A stretch of DNA of 64,000 nucleotides from an uncultured Eubacteriales bacterium (GCA_902801845.1 CADCJW010000002.1:124001-188000), one strand, 5' to 3'. Shown: positions 7,176 through 15,144, counted from the stretch's first letter. The notes: generated by a model not told the origin, from the letters alone. Made by a program: numbers and translations.

Positions 7176-8642
7176 ATGGATGTGGAAAAGGTCAGTTTCA
7201 ACGTGGATACCCTATACGCCCGGCTGGAGGAGCAGGTGCCCATCGAAAGCGCCATCCCCCTGCCCCAGGGGCGGACCGTGGGGAGCGTGCTCTCCGTCAC
7301 GCCCCAGCTGCAGCTCCGGGAGGCCCGGGTGAGCGACGCCGGGGTCCGGCTCTCGGGCCAGCTTCAGCTCCACCTGGTGGCGGAGACCGGGGAGCGGGTC
7401 CTCTATTGCTTCGACGCGGCGGCGGAGTTCACCCACCTTATCCCGGTGAACGGGGCCGCGGAGTCCATGCAGCCTCGGATCTTCGGCCAGCTCCTCAAGT
7501 GCGCCTGCCACCGGGAGGACGACGGGCTGCGGCTCAGCGCCGTGCTGGATCTAAAGGTGTGGCTGCTCCAATCCCGGGAGGTGGGCGCCGTCAGCGCCAT
7601 CCGGGGCGCCGTGGGCCTGGAGAGCCGGGAGGCGGCCGTCCTCACCCGTCGCCGGTCCCTGCTGGGGGCCAAGGCCGTCCAGATCCGAGACGAGTTGGGC
7701 GTGGAGGCGGGCACCAACGTGCTGGAGAGCAAGGGCACGGTCCGCATCCTGTCCAGCCGGCCCACGGCGGAGGGCGTGGCCCTGGAGGGAGAGCTGTTCT
7801 CCGCGCTGGTGCTGCTGGACCCGGAGGGGCGGCTGAAGGAAATGACCGTCCGCACCCCCTTCTCCGACACCGTCCGCCTGGAGGGCGCGCCGGGAGAGGG
7901 GGCCAACCTGGCCGGAGAGCTGACCGGACTCATCGCCCGGGTGGACGGGGAGGCCCTGTTCCTCAACGGGGACGTGTCCGTCTCCGCCTACGGCAGCGCC
8001 GAGAGCCGGACCCGGATCCTGTCCGACGCCTACGACGAGGGGGGCACCTTCCTCTGCCACCGGGAGGAGGCCATGGGGCTCATGTACCTGGGGCCCGTGG
8101 TGAAGGAGGATACGGCGGAGGGGCCTTTGGCCGTGCCCAACCACATGCCCGAGGTGCAGCAGGTCCTCTATAGCCGCGCCCTGCCCGCCATCCTGCGGCT
8201 GGAGCCCCGGCCCGAAGGCACTCTTTTGGAGGGGGTGGCCCTGGTGACCACGGTGTACCGGTGCGACAGCGGGCTGCTCCACAGCTTCACGGGAGAGATC
8301 CCCTTCTCCCTCACCCTGCCCGGGCCCGGATCGTTGGTGCTGCCCCTCAGCGCGGCGGCCTTCTCCGCCGTCACGGGCCGGGGTCGGCTGCTCCAGGGGC
8401 GGGTGGACCTGATCTTCGCCGGGGAGCGGTACGAGGAGAACCGGATCCCCTACACGGACGATCTGCTTTCCGGCGCCGGCACCCAGCAGAGCCGGGGCAT
8501 CCTCATCTATGCCCCCGACGCCGGGGAGACCCTCTTCGACCTGGGCAAGCGCTTCGGCATCCCCCAGCGCCGGCTTCGGGAGCTGAACGGGGAGGTGACC
8601 GAGCCCTTCTCCGGGGCGGAGCGAATATTAATCATTAAATAA
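7176..8642 (+). CDS. SPOCS (DUF3794)-LysM spore protein, SipL-like
   Basis: 488 residues. The protein is built of SPOCS/DUF3794-type modules (repeated patterns such as ILSSRPTAEGVALEGELFSALVLLD and FSDTVRLEG) and ends in a LysM domain (about 440-488; YAPDAGETLFDLGKRFGIPQRRLRELNG). The same arrangement is found in Clostridioides SipL, which binds SpoIVA and anchors the coat to the forespore; this role is inferred. ATG at 7176 is chosen from GGGAGGT seven bases upstream. No membrane segment or signal peptide is seen. Confidence 0.88.
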   Translation: MDVEKVSFNVDTLYARLEEQVPIESAIPLPQGRTVGSVLSVTPQLQLREARVSDAGVRLSGQLQLHLVAETGERVLYCFDAAAEFTHLIPVNGAAESMQPRIFGQLLKCACHREDDGLRLSAVLDLKVWLLQSREVGAVSAIRGAVGLESREAAVLTRRRSLLGAKAVQIRDELGVEAGTNVLESKGTVRILSSRPTAEGVALEGELFSALVLLDPEGRLKEMTVRTPFSDTVRLEGAPGEGANLAGELTGLIARVDGEALFLNGDVSVSAYGSAESRTRILSDAYDEGGTFLCHREEAMGLMYLGPVVKEDTAEGPLAVPNHMPEVQQVLYSRALPAILRLEPRPEGTLLEGVALVTTVYRCDSGLLHSFTGEIPFSLTLPGPGSLVLPLSAAAFSAVTGRGRLLQGRVDLIFAGERYEENRIPYTDDLLSGAGTQQSRGILIYAPDAGETLFDLGKRFGIPQRRLRELNGEVTEPFSGAERILIIK

Positions 8643-8651
8643 CACAAAAAA

Positions 8652-8680
8652 GGCTGCCTCTTCATGAGACAGCCCTTTTC
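8652..8680 (+). terminator. Terminator of the SPOCS-LysM gene
   Basis: GGCTG(C)CTC pairs with GAGACAGCC around TTCAT, followed by a T-run. The A-run on the left lets it act also for the minus-strand gene ending at 8691. Confidence 0.8.
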
Positions 8681-8690
8681 CGTTCAGAAG

Positions 8691-8843
8691 TTACTCGTAG
8701 TAGGGGTCGTTCCGGTCCCGACGCTGCTTCTGCTCGGTCTCCATCTGTCGGTCCTGTTCCTTGCGCTCGTTCCGGTTCTTTTTGTCCTTGCTCTGGCCGT
8801 TCTGGCCGGTATAGGAACGTTCAAACTCATCGAAGAAAGACAT
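8691..8843 (-). CDS. Small highly charged protein, unknown function
   Basis: 50 residues starting MSFFDEFERSYTG, then an almost purely charged/polar tail of Lys, Arg, Asn, Gln, Asp and Glu ending DPYYE. The ATG at 8843 has a GGGAGGT site at good distance, which supports expression; the longer reading frame upstream does not. The composition suggests a disordered, nucleic-acid or protein-binding peptide. No family is recognised. Confidence 0.6.
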   Translation of the reverse strand: MSFFDEFERSYTGQNGQSKDKKNRNERKEQDRQMETEQKQRRDRNDPYYE

Positions 8844-8929
8844 CTTGTTACCTCCCGGTATTGTTCGGCTCCTGGCCGACAGGGATAGTTTGGCCCGATC
8901 CGCCGGGGATATGCTGGAAAAAAATGGTT

Positions 8930-9574
8930 TTATCCCCTTGCCTGCTCGTCCGCCTCGATGTCGGCCTTCCAGGAGGCGGTCACGGGGCGATTCATGCGCA
9001 GGTTGCAAAGGGTGTCGCTGACCACCCGGCTGTTGAGTTCCATGCCCACGGTATCCTGAACGTACTTCACCGCCCGATCCCGCCGGATGCCGATGCCCTC
9101 GGCGGCGGCGATGGCGTCCATGTTGGCCCCCAGGAACAAAAACTCCCAGCCGTAGAGCGCCTTCTGACGCTCCACCATGGCCTTCACCTCCGCTTTGGTG
9201 TACCGGCGGCTGGCGTTCTCCATGCCGTCGGTGGTGATGACGAAGATGGTGTGCTCCGGCACGTCCTCTTCCCGGGCGTACTTATGGACGTTCCCGATGT
9301 GGCGGATGGCCCCGCCCAGGGCGTCCAGCAGGGCCGTGCAGCCGCCGGGGACGTAGTCGCGGCGAGCCATGGGTTCCACCCGCTTCAGGTCCACCCGATC
9401 GTGGATCACCCGGCTCTCGTTGGAAAAGGCCACGGTGGACACATAGGCCTCCCCCGCCTCCCGGCGCTGCTTGTCGATCATGCTGTTGAAGCCGCCGATG
9501 GTGTCCGCCTCCATGCCGCTCATGCTGCCGCTCTCGTCCAAAAGGAACACCAGTTCCGTCAAACCTTTCTTCAT
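8930..9574 (-). CDS. von Willebrand factor A domain protein
   Basis: 214 residues, essentially one vWA domain. The metal-ion-dependent adhesion site is intact: Asp13-Glu-Ser15-Gly-Ser17, a distal Thr in PGGCTALLDALGG, and the Asp in FVITTDGMENAS. No signal peptide, so cytoplasmic; such solo vWA proteins resemble TerY-type proteins, whose partners are usually unknown. Start at 9574 is supported by AGGAGGT; a longer open frame upstream lacks support. The transcript would begin with a strong hairpin (9599-9626). The macro-domain gene upstream on the same strand is separated by 299 bases. Confidence 0.87.
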   Translation of the reverse strand: MKKGLTELVFLLDESGSMSGMEADTIGGFNSMIDKQRREAGEAYVSTVAFSNESRVIHDRVDLKRVEPMARRDYVPGGCTALLDALGGAIRHIGNVHKYAREEDVPEHTIFVITTDGMENASRRYTKAEVKAMVERQKALYGWEFLFLGANMDAIAAAEGIGIRRDRAVKYVQDTVGMELNSRVVSDTLCNLRMNRPVTASWKADIEADEQARG

Positions 9575-9598
9575 AGCTCTGTACCTCCTAAACAAAAT

Positions 9599-9634
9599 GG
9601 TCACCGGGTCTTCCGACCCTGTGACCACAGTATA
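9599..9634 (-). promoter_or_regulatory. vWA gene -10 box and transcript-start hairpin
   Basis: On the complement a TATACT box (9629-9634) is followed after two bases by an inverted repeat of two 12-base arms (GGTCACAGGGTC, GACCCGGTGACC; one mismatch) around GGAA, covering 9599-9626, then the AGGAGGT site. No good -35 lies 17 bp upstream. The hairpin could stabilise the mRNA or be an operator. Confidence 0.6.
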
Positions 9635-9780
9635 GGTTATGCGATTGTGGGTTTGGTCGCCCGTCAGGCGACAAAAACAGGCTGTCAAGAAAGTGTGGCA
9701 GAAGCCGTTTTCTCCGGCCCGAAGCTGTACTACGTACTGCGAGAGGGCGGAAAAACGGCTAATTTGCGGCGATCTTTTCA

Positions 9781-9807
9781 AAGAAAGGGCGGTTGGCGCC
9801 CTTTCTT
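9781..9807 (-). terminator. Probable terminator of the macro-domain gene
   Basis: AAGAAAGGGCG (9781-9791) pairs perfectly with CGCCCTTTCTT (9797-9807). On the complement the GC stem is followed by TTTCTTT, as expected 3' of the macro gene ending at 9874. Confidence 0.65.
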
Positions 9808-9873
9808 CCCTGATTGCTTTCCCTAAGCATTCGACGCCGCAAATGGTCTGATACCTTTATCGACAGCCTGAAA

Positions 9874-10923
9874 TCAGCTGCCCAAGAGAGGCTGATCGTA
9901 GGAGAAGAGGAGCTCGTTCACGTCCAGGACGCTGAAGATGCCCTTCTCAATGCAGGTCTCCACGACGATGTCGGCAAGGTAGCTGTGGGACAGGGTGTAC
10001 CCCGCCCGGGCAAGGAGGGACTGGGTCTCCGGGAGGGTGAGTTCCAGCGCCAAAGCGAAGGCGACGGCGGTGGTCTTGGAGGGCTTGTAGTTCGGATCGG
10101 AGCGGATCTTGGAGAAGAGCTTCCGGTCGATGTTGGCCCGCTTGTAGCACTGCACGTCGGTCATGCCCTTTTCGTCGATGAGCCGAAGGAGGGTCTTGGA
10201 GAAGCCCTCGTCCAGCTGGCGGAGCAGATCGTCCAACTCCCTGTCCGTCTCCGAGGCCAAAGGATTGGGCCGCTTCGGGGCCGGCTTGGGCGCGGCCTCG
10301 CAGGGGCGGGCCTCCTCCCGCCAGATCTTCCCCGTGTCCTCCCGGGGCTCCCTGGCCCAGCGGGCGGCGTACTGATTCTTGGGCTTCTGCAGCTCCTCTT
10401 CGGCGTAGGCGTCGTCAATGAAGCTTTGCACGTTCCCGAACCGGTCCCCCAGATAGGCGGCCACCCGGTCGAAGAGGACCAGGTACACCGTGAGCTCGTG
10501 GTCCTCCAGGAAGCGGGCCACGGTATCGGCGGCCACCCGGAAGGCCTCCGCCTTGGGATAGCCGTAGACGCCGCTGGAAATGAGGGGAAAGGCCACGGTC
10601 TCGCAGCCCTGCTCCACCGCCAGCTCCAGGGAACGGCGGTAGCAGGAGCGGAGCAAATGCTCCTCCCCGAACCTGCCCCCGTGCCAGATGGGTCCAACCG
10701 TGTGGATCACGTACCGGGCGGGCAGGCGGTAGCCCTTCGTGAGCTTCGCCTCCCCGGTCTTGCAGCCGCCCAAGGTCCGGCACTCGGCCAAAAGCTCCGG
10801 CCCCGCGGCCCGGTGGATGGCCCCGTCCACGCCCCCGCCCCCCAGGAGCGAGGGGTTGGCCGCGTTGACGATGGCGTCCACGGTCATCCTGGTGATATCG
10901 TTGCGCACCAATAAAAGAGGCAT
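9874..10923 (-). CDS. Macro domain protein with C-terminal helix-turn-helix-like domain
   Basis: 349 residues. Residues about 1-165 are a macro (Appr-1-P processing) domain with all three signatures: [18 protein letters not shown], a GPIWHGG loop, and [12 protein letters not shown]. Such domains bind or hydrolyse ADP-ribose derivatives. After a Pro/Ala-rich linker, residues about 225-349 form a separate all-helical domain ([27 protein letters not shown]...[16 protein letters not shown]) that looks like an XRE-type helix-turn-helix. Start 10923 is chosen because AGGAGG lies six bases upstream; the earlier ATG overlaps that site. Promoter at 10953-10981. Confidence 0.88.
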   Translation of the reverse strand: MPLLLVRNDITRMTVDAIVNAANPSLLGGGGVDGAIHRAAGPELLAECRTLGGCKTGEAKLTKGYRLPARYVIHTVGPIWHGGRFGEEHLLRSCYRRSLELAVEQGCETVAFPLISSGVYGYPKAEAFRVAADTVARFLEDHELTVYLVLFDRVAAYLGDRFGNVQSFIDDAYAEEELQKPKNQYAARWAREPREDTGKIWREEARPCEAAPKPAPKRPNPLASETDRELDDLLRQLDEGFSKTLLRLIDEKGMTDVQCYKRANIDRKLFSKIRSDPNYKPSKTTAVAFALALELTLPETQSLLARAGYTLSHSYLADIVVETCIEKGIFSVLDVNELLFSYDQPLLGS

Positions 10924-10952
10924 ACCCGCCCTCCTCATGTGTTGATGGGATG

Positions 10953-10981
10953 AGTATACCTCTTTTGGGATTTCAGCGCAA
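10953..10981 (-). promoter_or_regulatory. Macro-domain gene promoter
   Basis: Complement: -35 TTGCGC (10976-10981), 17-bp spacer, -10 TATACT (10953-10958). Confidence 0.7.
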
Positions 10982-10986
10982 CAGGG

Positions 10987-11721
10987 CTATGCCTGGCAGT
11001 GGGCGGCGATGGCCCGTTCGGCGAATTCTCCCGTGCCGGGGCCGCCCACTTTGTCGATGCTCTCGGTCATGCTGCCGCCCCCGCCGTACATCTTCGACAA
11101 ACTCAGCAGGATCTTATCTGAGCAGGTGTAGAAGTTCTCCGTGATGTAGCCTTGAAGCTTGTTCACCAGGGCCTGGGCCTCCGCCGAAGCGGGGTCCCCC
11201 TCTCGGATGGCGCCGAAAGACCGGAAGATATCCATCATGCCCTCGCTGATTGCCGCAGTCTGCTCCTTCGTGCGGCCCTTGGATTTCTGCTCATATTCCT
11301 TCCACTCCGGCGTGGTGCCCCAGGAGGCCTTGGCTTCCCGGGCGTACTCGTCGATCTTTTTGGTGTCGAACGGTCTGAAGTCCGTCGTCATATGCTTTAC
11401 TCCCACAAATCTTATTCCCTTGGCTAAGTCAATCAGGTTGTCTATGTGCTCCCGCTGCAGCTCCAACAGATGTATCTGCTGATCCAAGGCCTTGTTCCTG
11501 TCGAAGGCGGGGCTGTCCAGGATCCTCCCGATGTCCTTCAGGGGGAACTGAAGCTCCCGAAACAGCAGGATGCTCTGGAGCCGGATCAAGGAGCTTTCGT
11601 CATACAGCCGATAGCCGGCCTCAGTGACGGCCACCGGTTTTAACAGGCCCAGCTTATCGTAGTGGTGCAGGGTCCGAATGCTAACGCCGGTCAATTTGCT
11701 GACCTCATGGACGGTAATCAT
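10987..11721 (-). CDS. MerR-family regulator with TipAS effector domain
   Basis: 244 residues. Residues 1-70 are a MerR winged helix (VHEVSKLTGVSIRTLHHYDKLGLLKP), about 75-110 the dimerising coiled coil, and about 115-244 a TipAS-type domain (EWKEYEQKSKGRT, ITENFYTCSDKILLSLSKMY) known to bind thiopeptide and other bulky drugs. Start 11721 is preferred over the ATG at 11727 because the GGGAGG site is eight bases from it. The promoter carries a perfect MerR-type operator in a 19-bp spacer, so autoregulation is expected. A multidrug target gene is not next to it; azlCD lies upstream in the same direction. Confidence 0.92.
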   Translation of the reverse strand: MITVHEVSKLTGVSIRTLHHYDKLGLLKPVAVTEAGYRLYDESSLIRLQSILLFRELQFPLKDIGRILDSPAFDRNKALDQQIHLLELQREHIDNLIDLAKGIRFVGVKHMTTDFRPFDTKKIDEYAREAKASWGTTPEWKEYEQKSKGRTKEQTAAISEGMMDIFRSFGAIREGDPASAEAQALVNKLQGYITENFYTCSDKILLSLSKMYGGGGSMTESIDKVGGPGTGEFAERAIAAHCQA

Positions 11722-11745
11722 GGTCATCGCCTCCCTTCGCCACCT

Positions 11746-11776
11746 ATAATAAACCCTAACGTAACGTTAGGGTCAA
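11746..11776 (-). promoter_or_regulatory. MerR-type promoter with palindromic operator in 19-bp spacer
   Basis: Complement: -35 TTGACC (11771-11776), exactly 19-bp spacer, -10 TATTAT (11746-11751). The spacer is filled by the palindrome CCCTAACGT-T-ACGTTAGGG. MerR activators untwist such over-long spacers. Confidence 0.88.
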
Positions 11777-11795
11777 TAGGGATTTTGAAGTTTTT

Positions 11796-12104
11796 TTACA
11801 GCAGCGGCAGGATCAGGGAGGTGACGTACGCCGCGGCGGTGGCGAAGAGGGCCACTTCGATGAGGGAACGGCGCTTAAGACCCAGCAGCAGGGCGGCCAG
11901 GGTGCCCACCAGGGCGGAGACGGGCTCGCCGGTGGAGGTGAAGATGGCGGGGACGGTCATGGTCCCCAGCACCGCGAAGGGCATGTAGTGGAGGACCCCC
12001 AGCAAAAAGGGGCTGGTGATCCTCTTGCGGAAGAAGGCGAGGGGCAGCATGCGGATGAGGTAGGTGACCCCCGCCATGACCAGCAGGTACAGGTACAGCT
12101 TCAT
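11796..12104 (-). CDS. azlD: AzlD-type branched-chain amino acid export subunit
   Basis: 102 residues with about three to four hydrophobic helices (YLLVMAGVTYLIRMLPLAFF, GVLHYMPFAVLGTMTVPAIF). It is the small partner of AzlC in the export of branched-chain amino acids and analogues such as azaleucine. Its ATG overlaps the azlC stop (ATGA at 12101-12104), so translation is coupled. Confidence 0.9.
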   Translation of the reverse strand: MKLYLYLLVMAGVTYLIRMLPLAFFRKRITSPFLLGVLHYMPFAVLGTMTVPAIFTSTGEPVSALVGTLAALLLGLKRRSLIEVALFATAAAYVTSLILPLL

Positions 12105-12811
12105 GCTTCCCCCTCCCCCGCCTCTATGGGCTTTCGCCAGGCGGCGATGCACGCCCCCAGAACGGCGCTGATAATGATGACGAAGCCCTCGGACAGGAAG
12201 CGGAACAGGGGCACGTACCGCAGGATCAGCCCCAGCGATACTGCCGCGCAGATGGCCAGCAGCACCCCCTTCTCCTCCAAGGCCCCCGGCACCAGGATGG
12301 CCATGAACATGCCGTAGATGGCGATGCCCAACGCGGCGGACAGGACCGCGGGGAGCAGGGCCCCCGCGAAGGCGCCGAGAGCCGTGCCCAGCGTCCAGCC
12401 GATCCAGGGGAGGCACCCAAGGCCCATCATATAGGGGAAGGTCAACAGGCCCTTCCTGGTGGACGACACAGCGAAGATCTCGTCGGTGACGAAGAAGGAG
12501 GCGGCCATCCGCTGCCAAAGGGAGAACTCAGGGGAAAGCTTTTGGGTCAACGTGACGCTCATAAGGGCGTACCTTAGGTTGATGACGAGCTCCGTCAACG
12601 CGAGCTCCACCAAAAGGCCCCCCGCCGCCATGACCGTGACCCCGGCCACCTGGCCCGCAGAGGTCAGGTTGGTGCCGGAGAGGACGATCAGCGCGAGGCC
12701 TGGGATGCCCTGCTTCACCGCCCAGATGGCGAAGCCGAAGGACACGGACAGATACCCCAATCCGATGGGGAGCCCGTCCCGCACCCCCTCCTTGTACCCG
12801 TAGGCTTCCAT
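12101..12811 (-). CDS. azlC: AzlC-type branched-chain amino acid export permease
   Basis: 236 residues, the family's usual size, with about five to six membrane segments and the signature GYLSVSFGFAIWAVKQG near the N-terminus and LTELVINLRYALMS in the middle. Large subunit of the AzlCD exporter. The ATG at 12811 follows AAGGAGAGGGCC. Own promoter at 12841-12869. The MerR gene lies downstream but has its own promoter. Confidence 0.92.
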   Translation of the reverse strand: MEAYGYKEGVRDGLPIGLGYLSVSFGFAIWAVKQGIPGLALIVLSGTNLTSAGQVAGVTVMAAGGLLVELALTELVINLRYALMSVTLTQKLSPEFSLWQRMAASFFVTDEIFAVSSTRKGLLTFPYMMGLGCLPWIGWTLGTALGAFAGALLPAVLSAALGIAIYGMFMAILVPGALEEKGVLLAICAAVSLGLILRYVPLFRFLSEGFVIIISAVLGACIAAWRKPIEAGEGEA

Positions 12812-12840
12812 GGCCCTCTCCTTCCGTGAAAATATGCCCC

Positions 12841-12869
12841 AGTATACGACAGCGAGCCGCGGATTGCAA
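12841..12869 (-). promoter_or_regulatory. azlCD promoter
   Basis: Complement: -35 TTGCAA (12864-12869), 17-bp spacer, -10 TATACT (12841-12846). Confidence 0.7.
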
Positions 12870-12957
12870 GGGAAAAAGCGTAAAAAGCACCGGTTTTGTC
12901 CGGGACGCATAAGGCGAAGGCCCCGGCGGCCATCCTATGGGCGAGGTGATGAAAACA

Positions 12958-13428
12958 ATGAAACTGACACAAAAGGAATCCATGCTGCTGCAGGATCTCA
13001 AGACTTCGGAGGAGATCTGCATCGAGAAGTACGGCCAGTACGCCGAGAAGGCGGAGGACCAGGCCCTGAAGGATCTGTTTTTGACCATCCGGTCCAAGGA
13101 GGAGGAGCATTTGAACACCATCCACAGCCTGATGGAGGGCACGGTGCCCATGATGGCCGGCGGCCAGCAGAACCAGCAGGGCGGCCAGAGCCAGGGGAAC
13201 AAGCCCGGGGACGGCCAGGCCGCCCAGAAGTCCGGAAGCAAGTCGGACGAGTACCTGCTCAAGGACGCCCTGGACACGGAGAAGCACGTGTCCAGCGTCT
13301 ACGACACCTGCATCTTCGAGTTCACCGACGCCGGGGCCCGCTCCGCCCTGAACCACATTCAGAAGGAGGAGCAGGAGCACGGGCAGATGCTCTACGACTA
13401 TATGGCCGCCCACGGAATGTGCGCCTGA
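12958..13428 (+). CDS. CotF-family spore coat protein
   Basis: 156 residues. Two ferritin-like helical segments (KLTQKESMLLQDLKTSEEICIEKYGQYAEKAED and the C-terminal HIQKEEQEHGQMLYDYMA) flank a Gly/Gln/Ser-rich linker (about 65-100). This is the CotF coat family found in many Clostridia and Bacillus. Start 12958 is chosen since GAGGTG (12943-12948) is nine bases upstream; the ATG at 12949 touches that site. No sigma-A promoter is visible, which fits sporulation control. Confidence 0.85.
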   Translation: MKLTQKESMLLQDLKTSEEICIEKYGQYAEKAEDQALKDLFLTIRSKEEEHLNTIHSLMEGTVPMMAGGQQNQQGGQSQGNKPGDGQAAQKSGSKSDEYLLKDALDTEKHVSSVYDTCIFEFTDAGARSALNHIQKEEQEHGQMLYDYMAAHGMCA

Positions 13429-13446
13429 ATCTCTCTCCCCCTTGGT

Positions 13447-13470
13447 CCCCTCTCCGGAGGGGGCTGTTTT
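13447..13470 (+). terminator. Terminator of the cotF-like gene
   Basis: CCCCTC (13447-13452) pairs with GAGGGG (13457-13462) around TCCG, followed by GGCTG and a T-run. Confidence 0.78.
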
Positions 13471-13565
13471 TTTCTCTGAGCGCCTTGGGCGCGCACAGAA
13501 AAATACTCTCTTCGTCTTCGTCTTTGTCGTTTCTTCGTCTTTGTCTTTGTCTTGGCTATTTTGCC
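13466..13565 (-). repeat. Microsatellite-hairpin repeat, copy 1
   Basis: Read on the complement: a degenerate hexamer tract of CAAAGA/CGAAGA units (about 13506-13556) followed by a hairpin with T/A-rich outer stem and GCGCC/GGCGC inner stem (about 13466-13503). The 22 bases at 13541-13562 are identical to copy 2 (42336-42357). Not coding. Confidence 0.75.
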
Positions 13566-13604
13566 ATACTCAAAATGCCACAGCTATCCTTTGCCATGAG
13601 GGAA

Positions 13605-13634
13605 TTGACAGCCGCCCCGTTTTCTTCCTATAAT
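13605..13634 (+). promoter_or_regulatory. Promoter of the HD gene operon
   Basis: -35 TTGACA (13605-13610), 18-bp spacer, -10 TATAAT (13629-13634): full consensus hexamers. Confidence 0.85.
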
Positions 13635-13663
13635 AGGCCAGAAACTCAAGGAGGAGGCCGCAT

Positions 13664-14233
13664 ATGGCAAAAGAGATCACGCGGAGCGAGGCCCTTGACC
13701 TGCTCAAAGCATACAACCAGGAGCCCTTCCATCTGCAGCATGGGGAGACCGTGTCCGCGGTCATGGGCTGGTACGCGGACAAGCTGGGCTACGGGGACGA
13801 GCGGACGTTCTGGGAGCTGGTGGGGCTCCTGCACGACCTCGATTACGAGAAATGGCCCGAGCAGCACTGCGAAAAAACGAAGGAGATCATGGAAAGCCTG
13901 GATCTGGACCCCCGGCTCATCCGGGCCGTGGTGAGCCACGGCTACGGCCATCACAACGACGTGAGGCCGGAGCACGAGATGGAGAAGGTCCTCTACGCCA
14001 CGGACGAGCTCACGGGCCTCATCGGGGCCGTGGCCCTGATCCACCCCAACAAGCAGGTGGGCGAGGTGAGTTTGAAGTCCCTGAAGAAAAAGTATAAGAC
14101 CATGAACTTCGCCGCGGGCTGCTCCCGGGACGTGATCGAGAAGGGGGCCGAGATGCTGGGCTGGCCCCTCGAACAGCTCCTTTCCGATACCCTGGACGCC
14201 ATGAAATGGTATGAGGCGCAGCAGCATGCGTAA
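13664..14233 (+). CDS. HD-domain phosphohydrolase-like protein
   Basis: 189 residues. Metal ligands of an HD domain are visible: His26 in LQHGETVSAVMGWYADKLG, the His-Asp pair in LVGLLHDLDYEKWPEQH, and further His in VVSHGYGHHND. The protein matches the HDIG-related group seen in many Clostridia without known substrate. ATG at 13664 follows AAGGAGGAGG. It opens an operon with the XdhC-like and tcdA genes; its stop overlaps the next start. Confidence 0.88.
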   Translation: MAKEITRSEALDLLKAYNQEPFHLQHGETVSAVMGWYADKLGYGDERTFWELVGLLHDLDYEKWPEQHCEKTKEIMESLDLDPRLIRAVVSHGYGHHNDVRPEHEMEKVLYATDELTGLIGAVALIHPNKQVGEVSLKSLKKKYKTMNFAAGCSRDVIEKGAEMLGWPLEQLLSDTLDAMKWYEAQQHA

Positions 14234-15143
14234 GGAATTTCAGGACATTTTGGAAGCCGTCCGGGCGGGCCGGGAGGCGACGCTCATACGGACCGTGGAG
14301 GGCCGGGTCTACACCCGCCGGTTTTTGCCCCCGGAGCGGCTCGTTTTGCTGGGGGGCGGCCACGTGTCGCTGGCCCTCTATGAGGCGGCCCGGCGGGTGG
14401 GGTTCGCCGTGACGGTGATGGACGATCGGCCCGCCTTTGCAAGCTACGCCCGGTTCCCGGAGGCGAAGGAGGTCCTTTGCGACAGCTTCGAAGCGGCTCT
14501 GCCCCGGCTCCATATCGGCGCGGGGGACTTCGTCTGCGTGCTCACCCGGGGGCATAGGGACGACGTGACCTGCCTGAAGTACCTGCTGCGGGGGAACGAG
14601 CCCCGGTACCTGGGCATGATCGGCTCCCATCGGCGGGTGAAGGGGCTCTTCGAGCTGCTCGCGGAGGAAGGGTTCGACCAGGCGCGCCTTGCGCGGGTCC
14701 ACGCCCCCATTGGCCTTGCCATCGGGGCGGTGACCCCGGCGGAGATCGCCGTGTCCATCCTGGCGGAGCTCATCGCCGCCCGGCATGCCCTGCCGGCGGG
14801 GGAGGGCGTTTTGCCCCAGCAGAACACGGATTTGGAGGCCCTGAGCTTTTTGGCGGACGATTCCCGGCCCGCCGCCCTGCTGCTGGTGCTCGCTTCCAAG
14901 GGCTCCACGCCCGTGAAGGGCGGGGCCCTCATGGCCACGGACCGGCTGGGGAACTGCGCCGGGACCATCGGCGGCGGCTGCGGCGAGAACCAGGCCATCC
15001 TGGCGGCCCGGCGGCTCATGGGCACGGGCAAAAGCCAGGTGGTCACCGTGGATATGACCAACGACGCGGCGGCTATGGAGGGCATGGTCTGCGGCGGCAC
15101 CATGGACGTGCTTATCGAAGATCTGCCCGTGCAAGGAGTTTGA
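14226..15143 (+). CDS. XdhC/CoxI-family protein with apparently swapped domains
   Basis: 305 residues. Residues about 40-190 look like the Rossmann-type C-terminal domain of XdhC proteins (RLVLLGGGHVSLALYEAARR, YLGMIGSHRRV, IGLAIGAVTPAEIAVSILAEL), and residues about 215-300 look like the XdhC_CoxI domain that normally comes first (VLASKGSTPVKGGALMAT, GTIGGGCGENQAI). XdhC proteins help insert sulfurated molybdenum cofactor into xanthine dehydrogenase-type enzymes; no such enzyme is in the window. Start 14226 overlaps the HD stop; GAGG lies nine bases upstream. The ATG at 14211 is an alternative. Confidence 0.85.
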   Translation: MRKEFQDILEAVRAGREATLIRTVEGRVYTRRFLPPERLVLLGGGHVSLALYEAARRVGFAVTVMDDRPAFASYARFPEAKEVLCDSFEAALPRLHIGAGDFVCVLTRGHRDDVTCLKYLLRGNEPRYLGMIGSHRRVKGLFELLAEEGFDQARLARVHAPIGLAIGAVTPAEIAVSILAELIAARHALPAGEGVLPQQNTDLEALSFLADDSRPAALLLVLASKGSTPVKGGALMATDRLGNCAGTIGGGCGENQAILAARRLMGTGKSQVVTVDMTNDAAAMEGMVCGGTMDVLIEDLPVQGV

Positions 15144-15144
15144 T

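Larger units (their letters stand above)
9575..9873. other. 299-base gap between vWA and macro genes
   Basis: No gene is seen here. It holds the vWA leader hairpin (9599-9626), a second small palindrome GTCGCC-N5-GGCGAC (9656-9672) upstream of the -10, and the terminator-like repeat at 9781-9807. The stretch 9675-9780 shows nothing recognisable. Confidence 0.6.
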
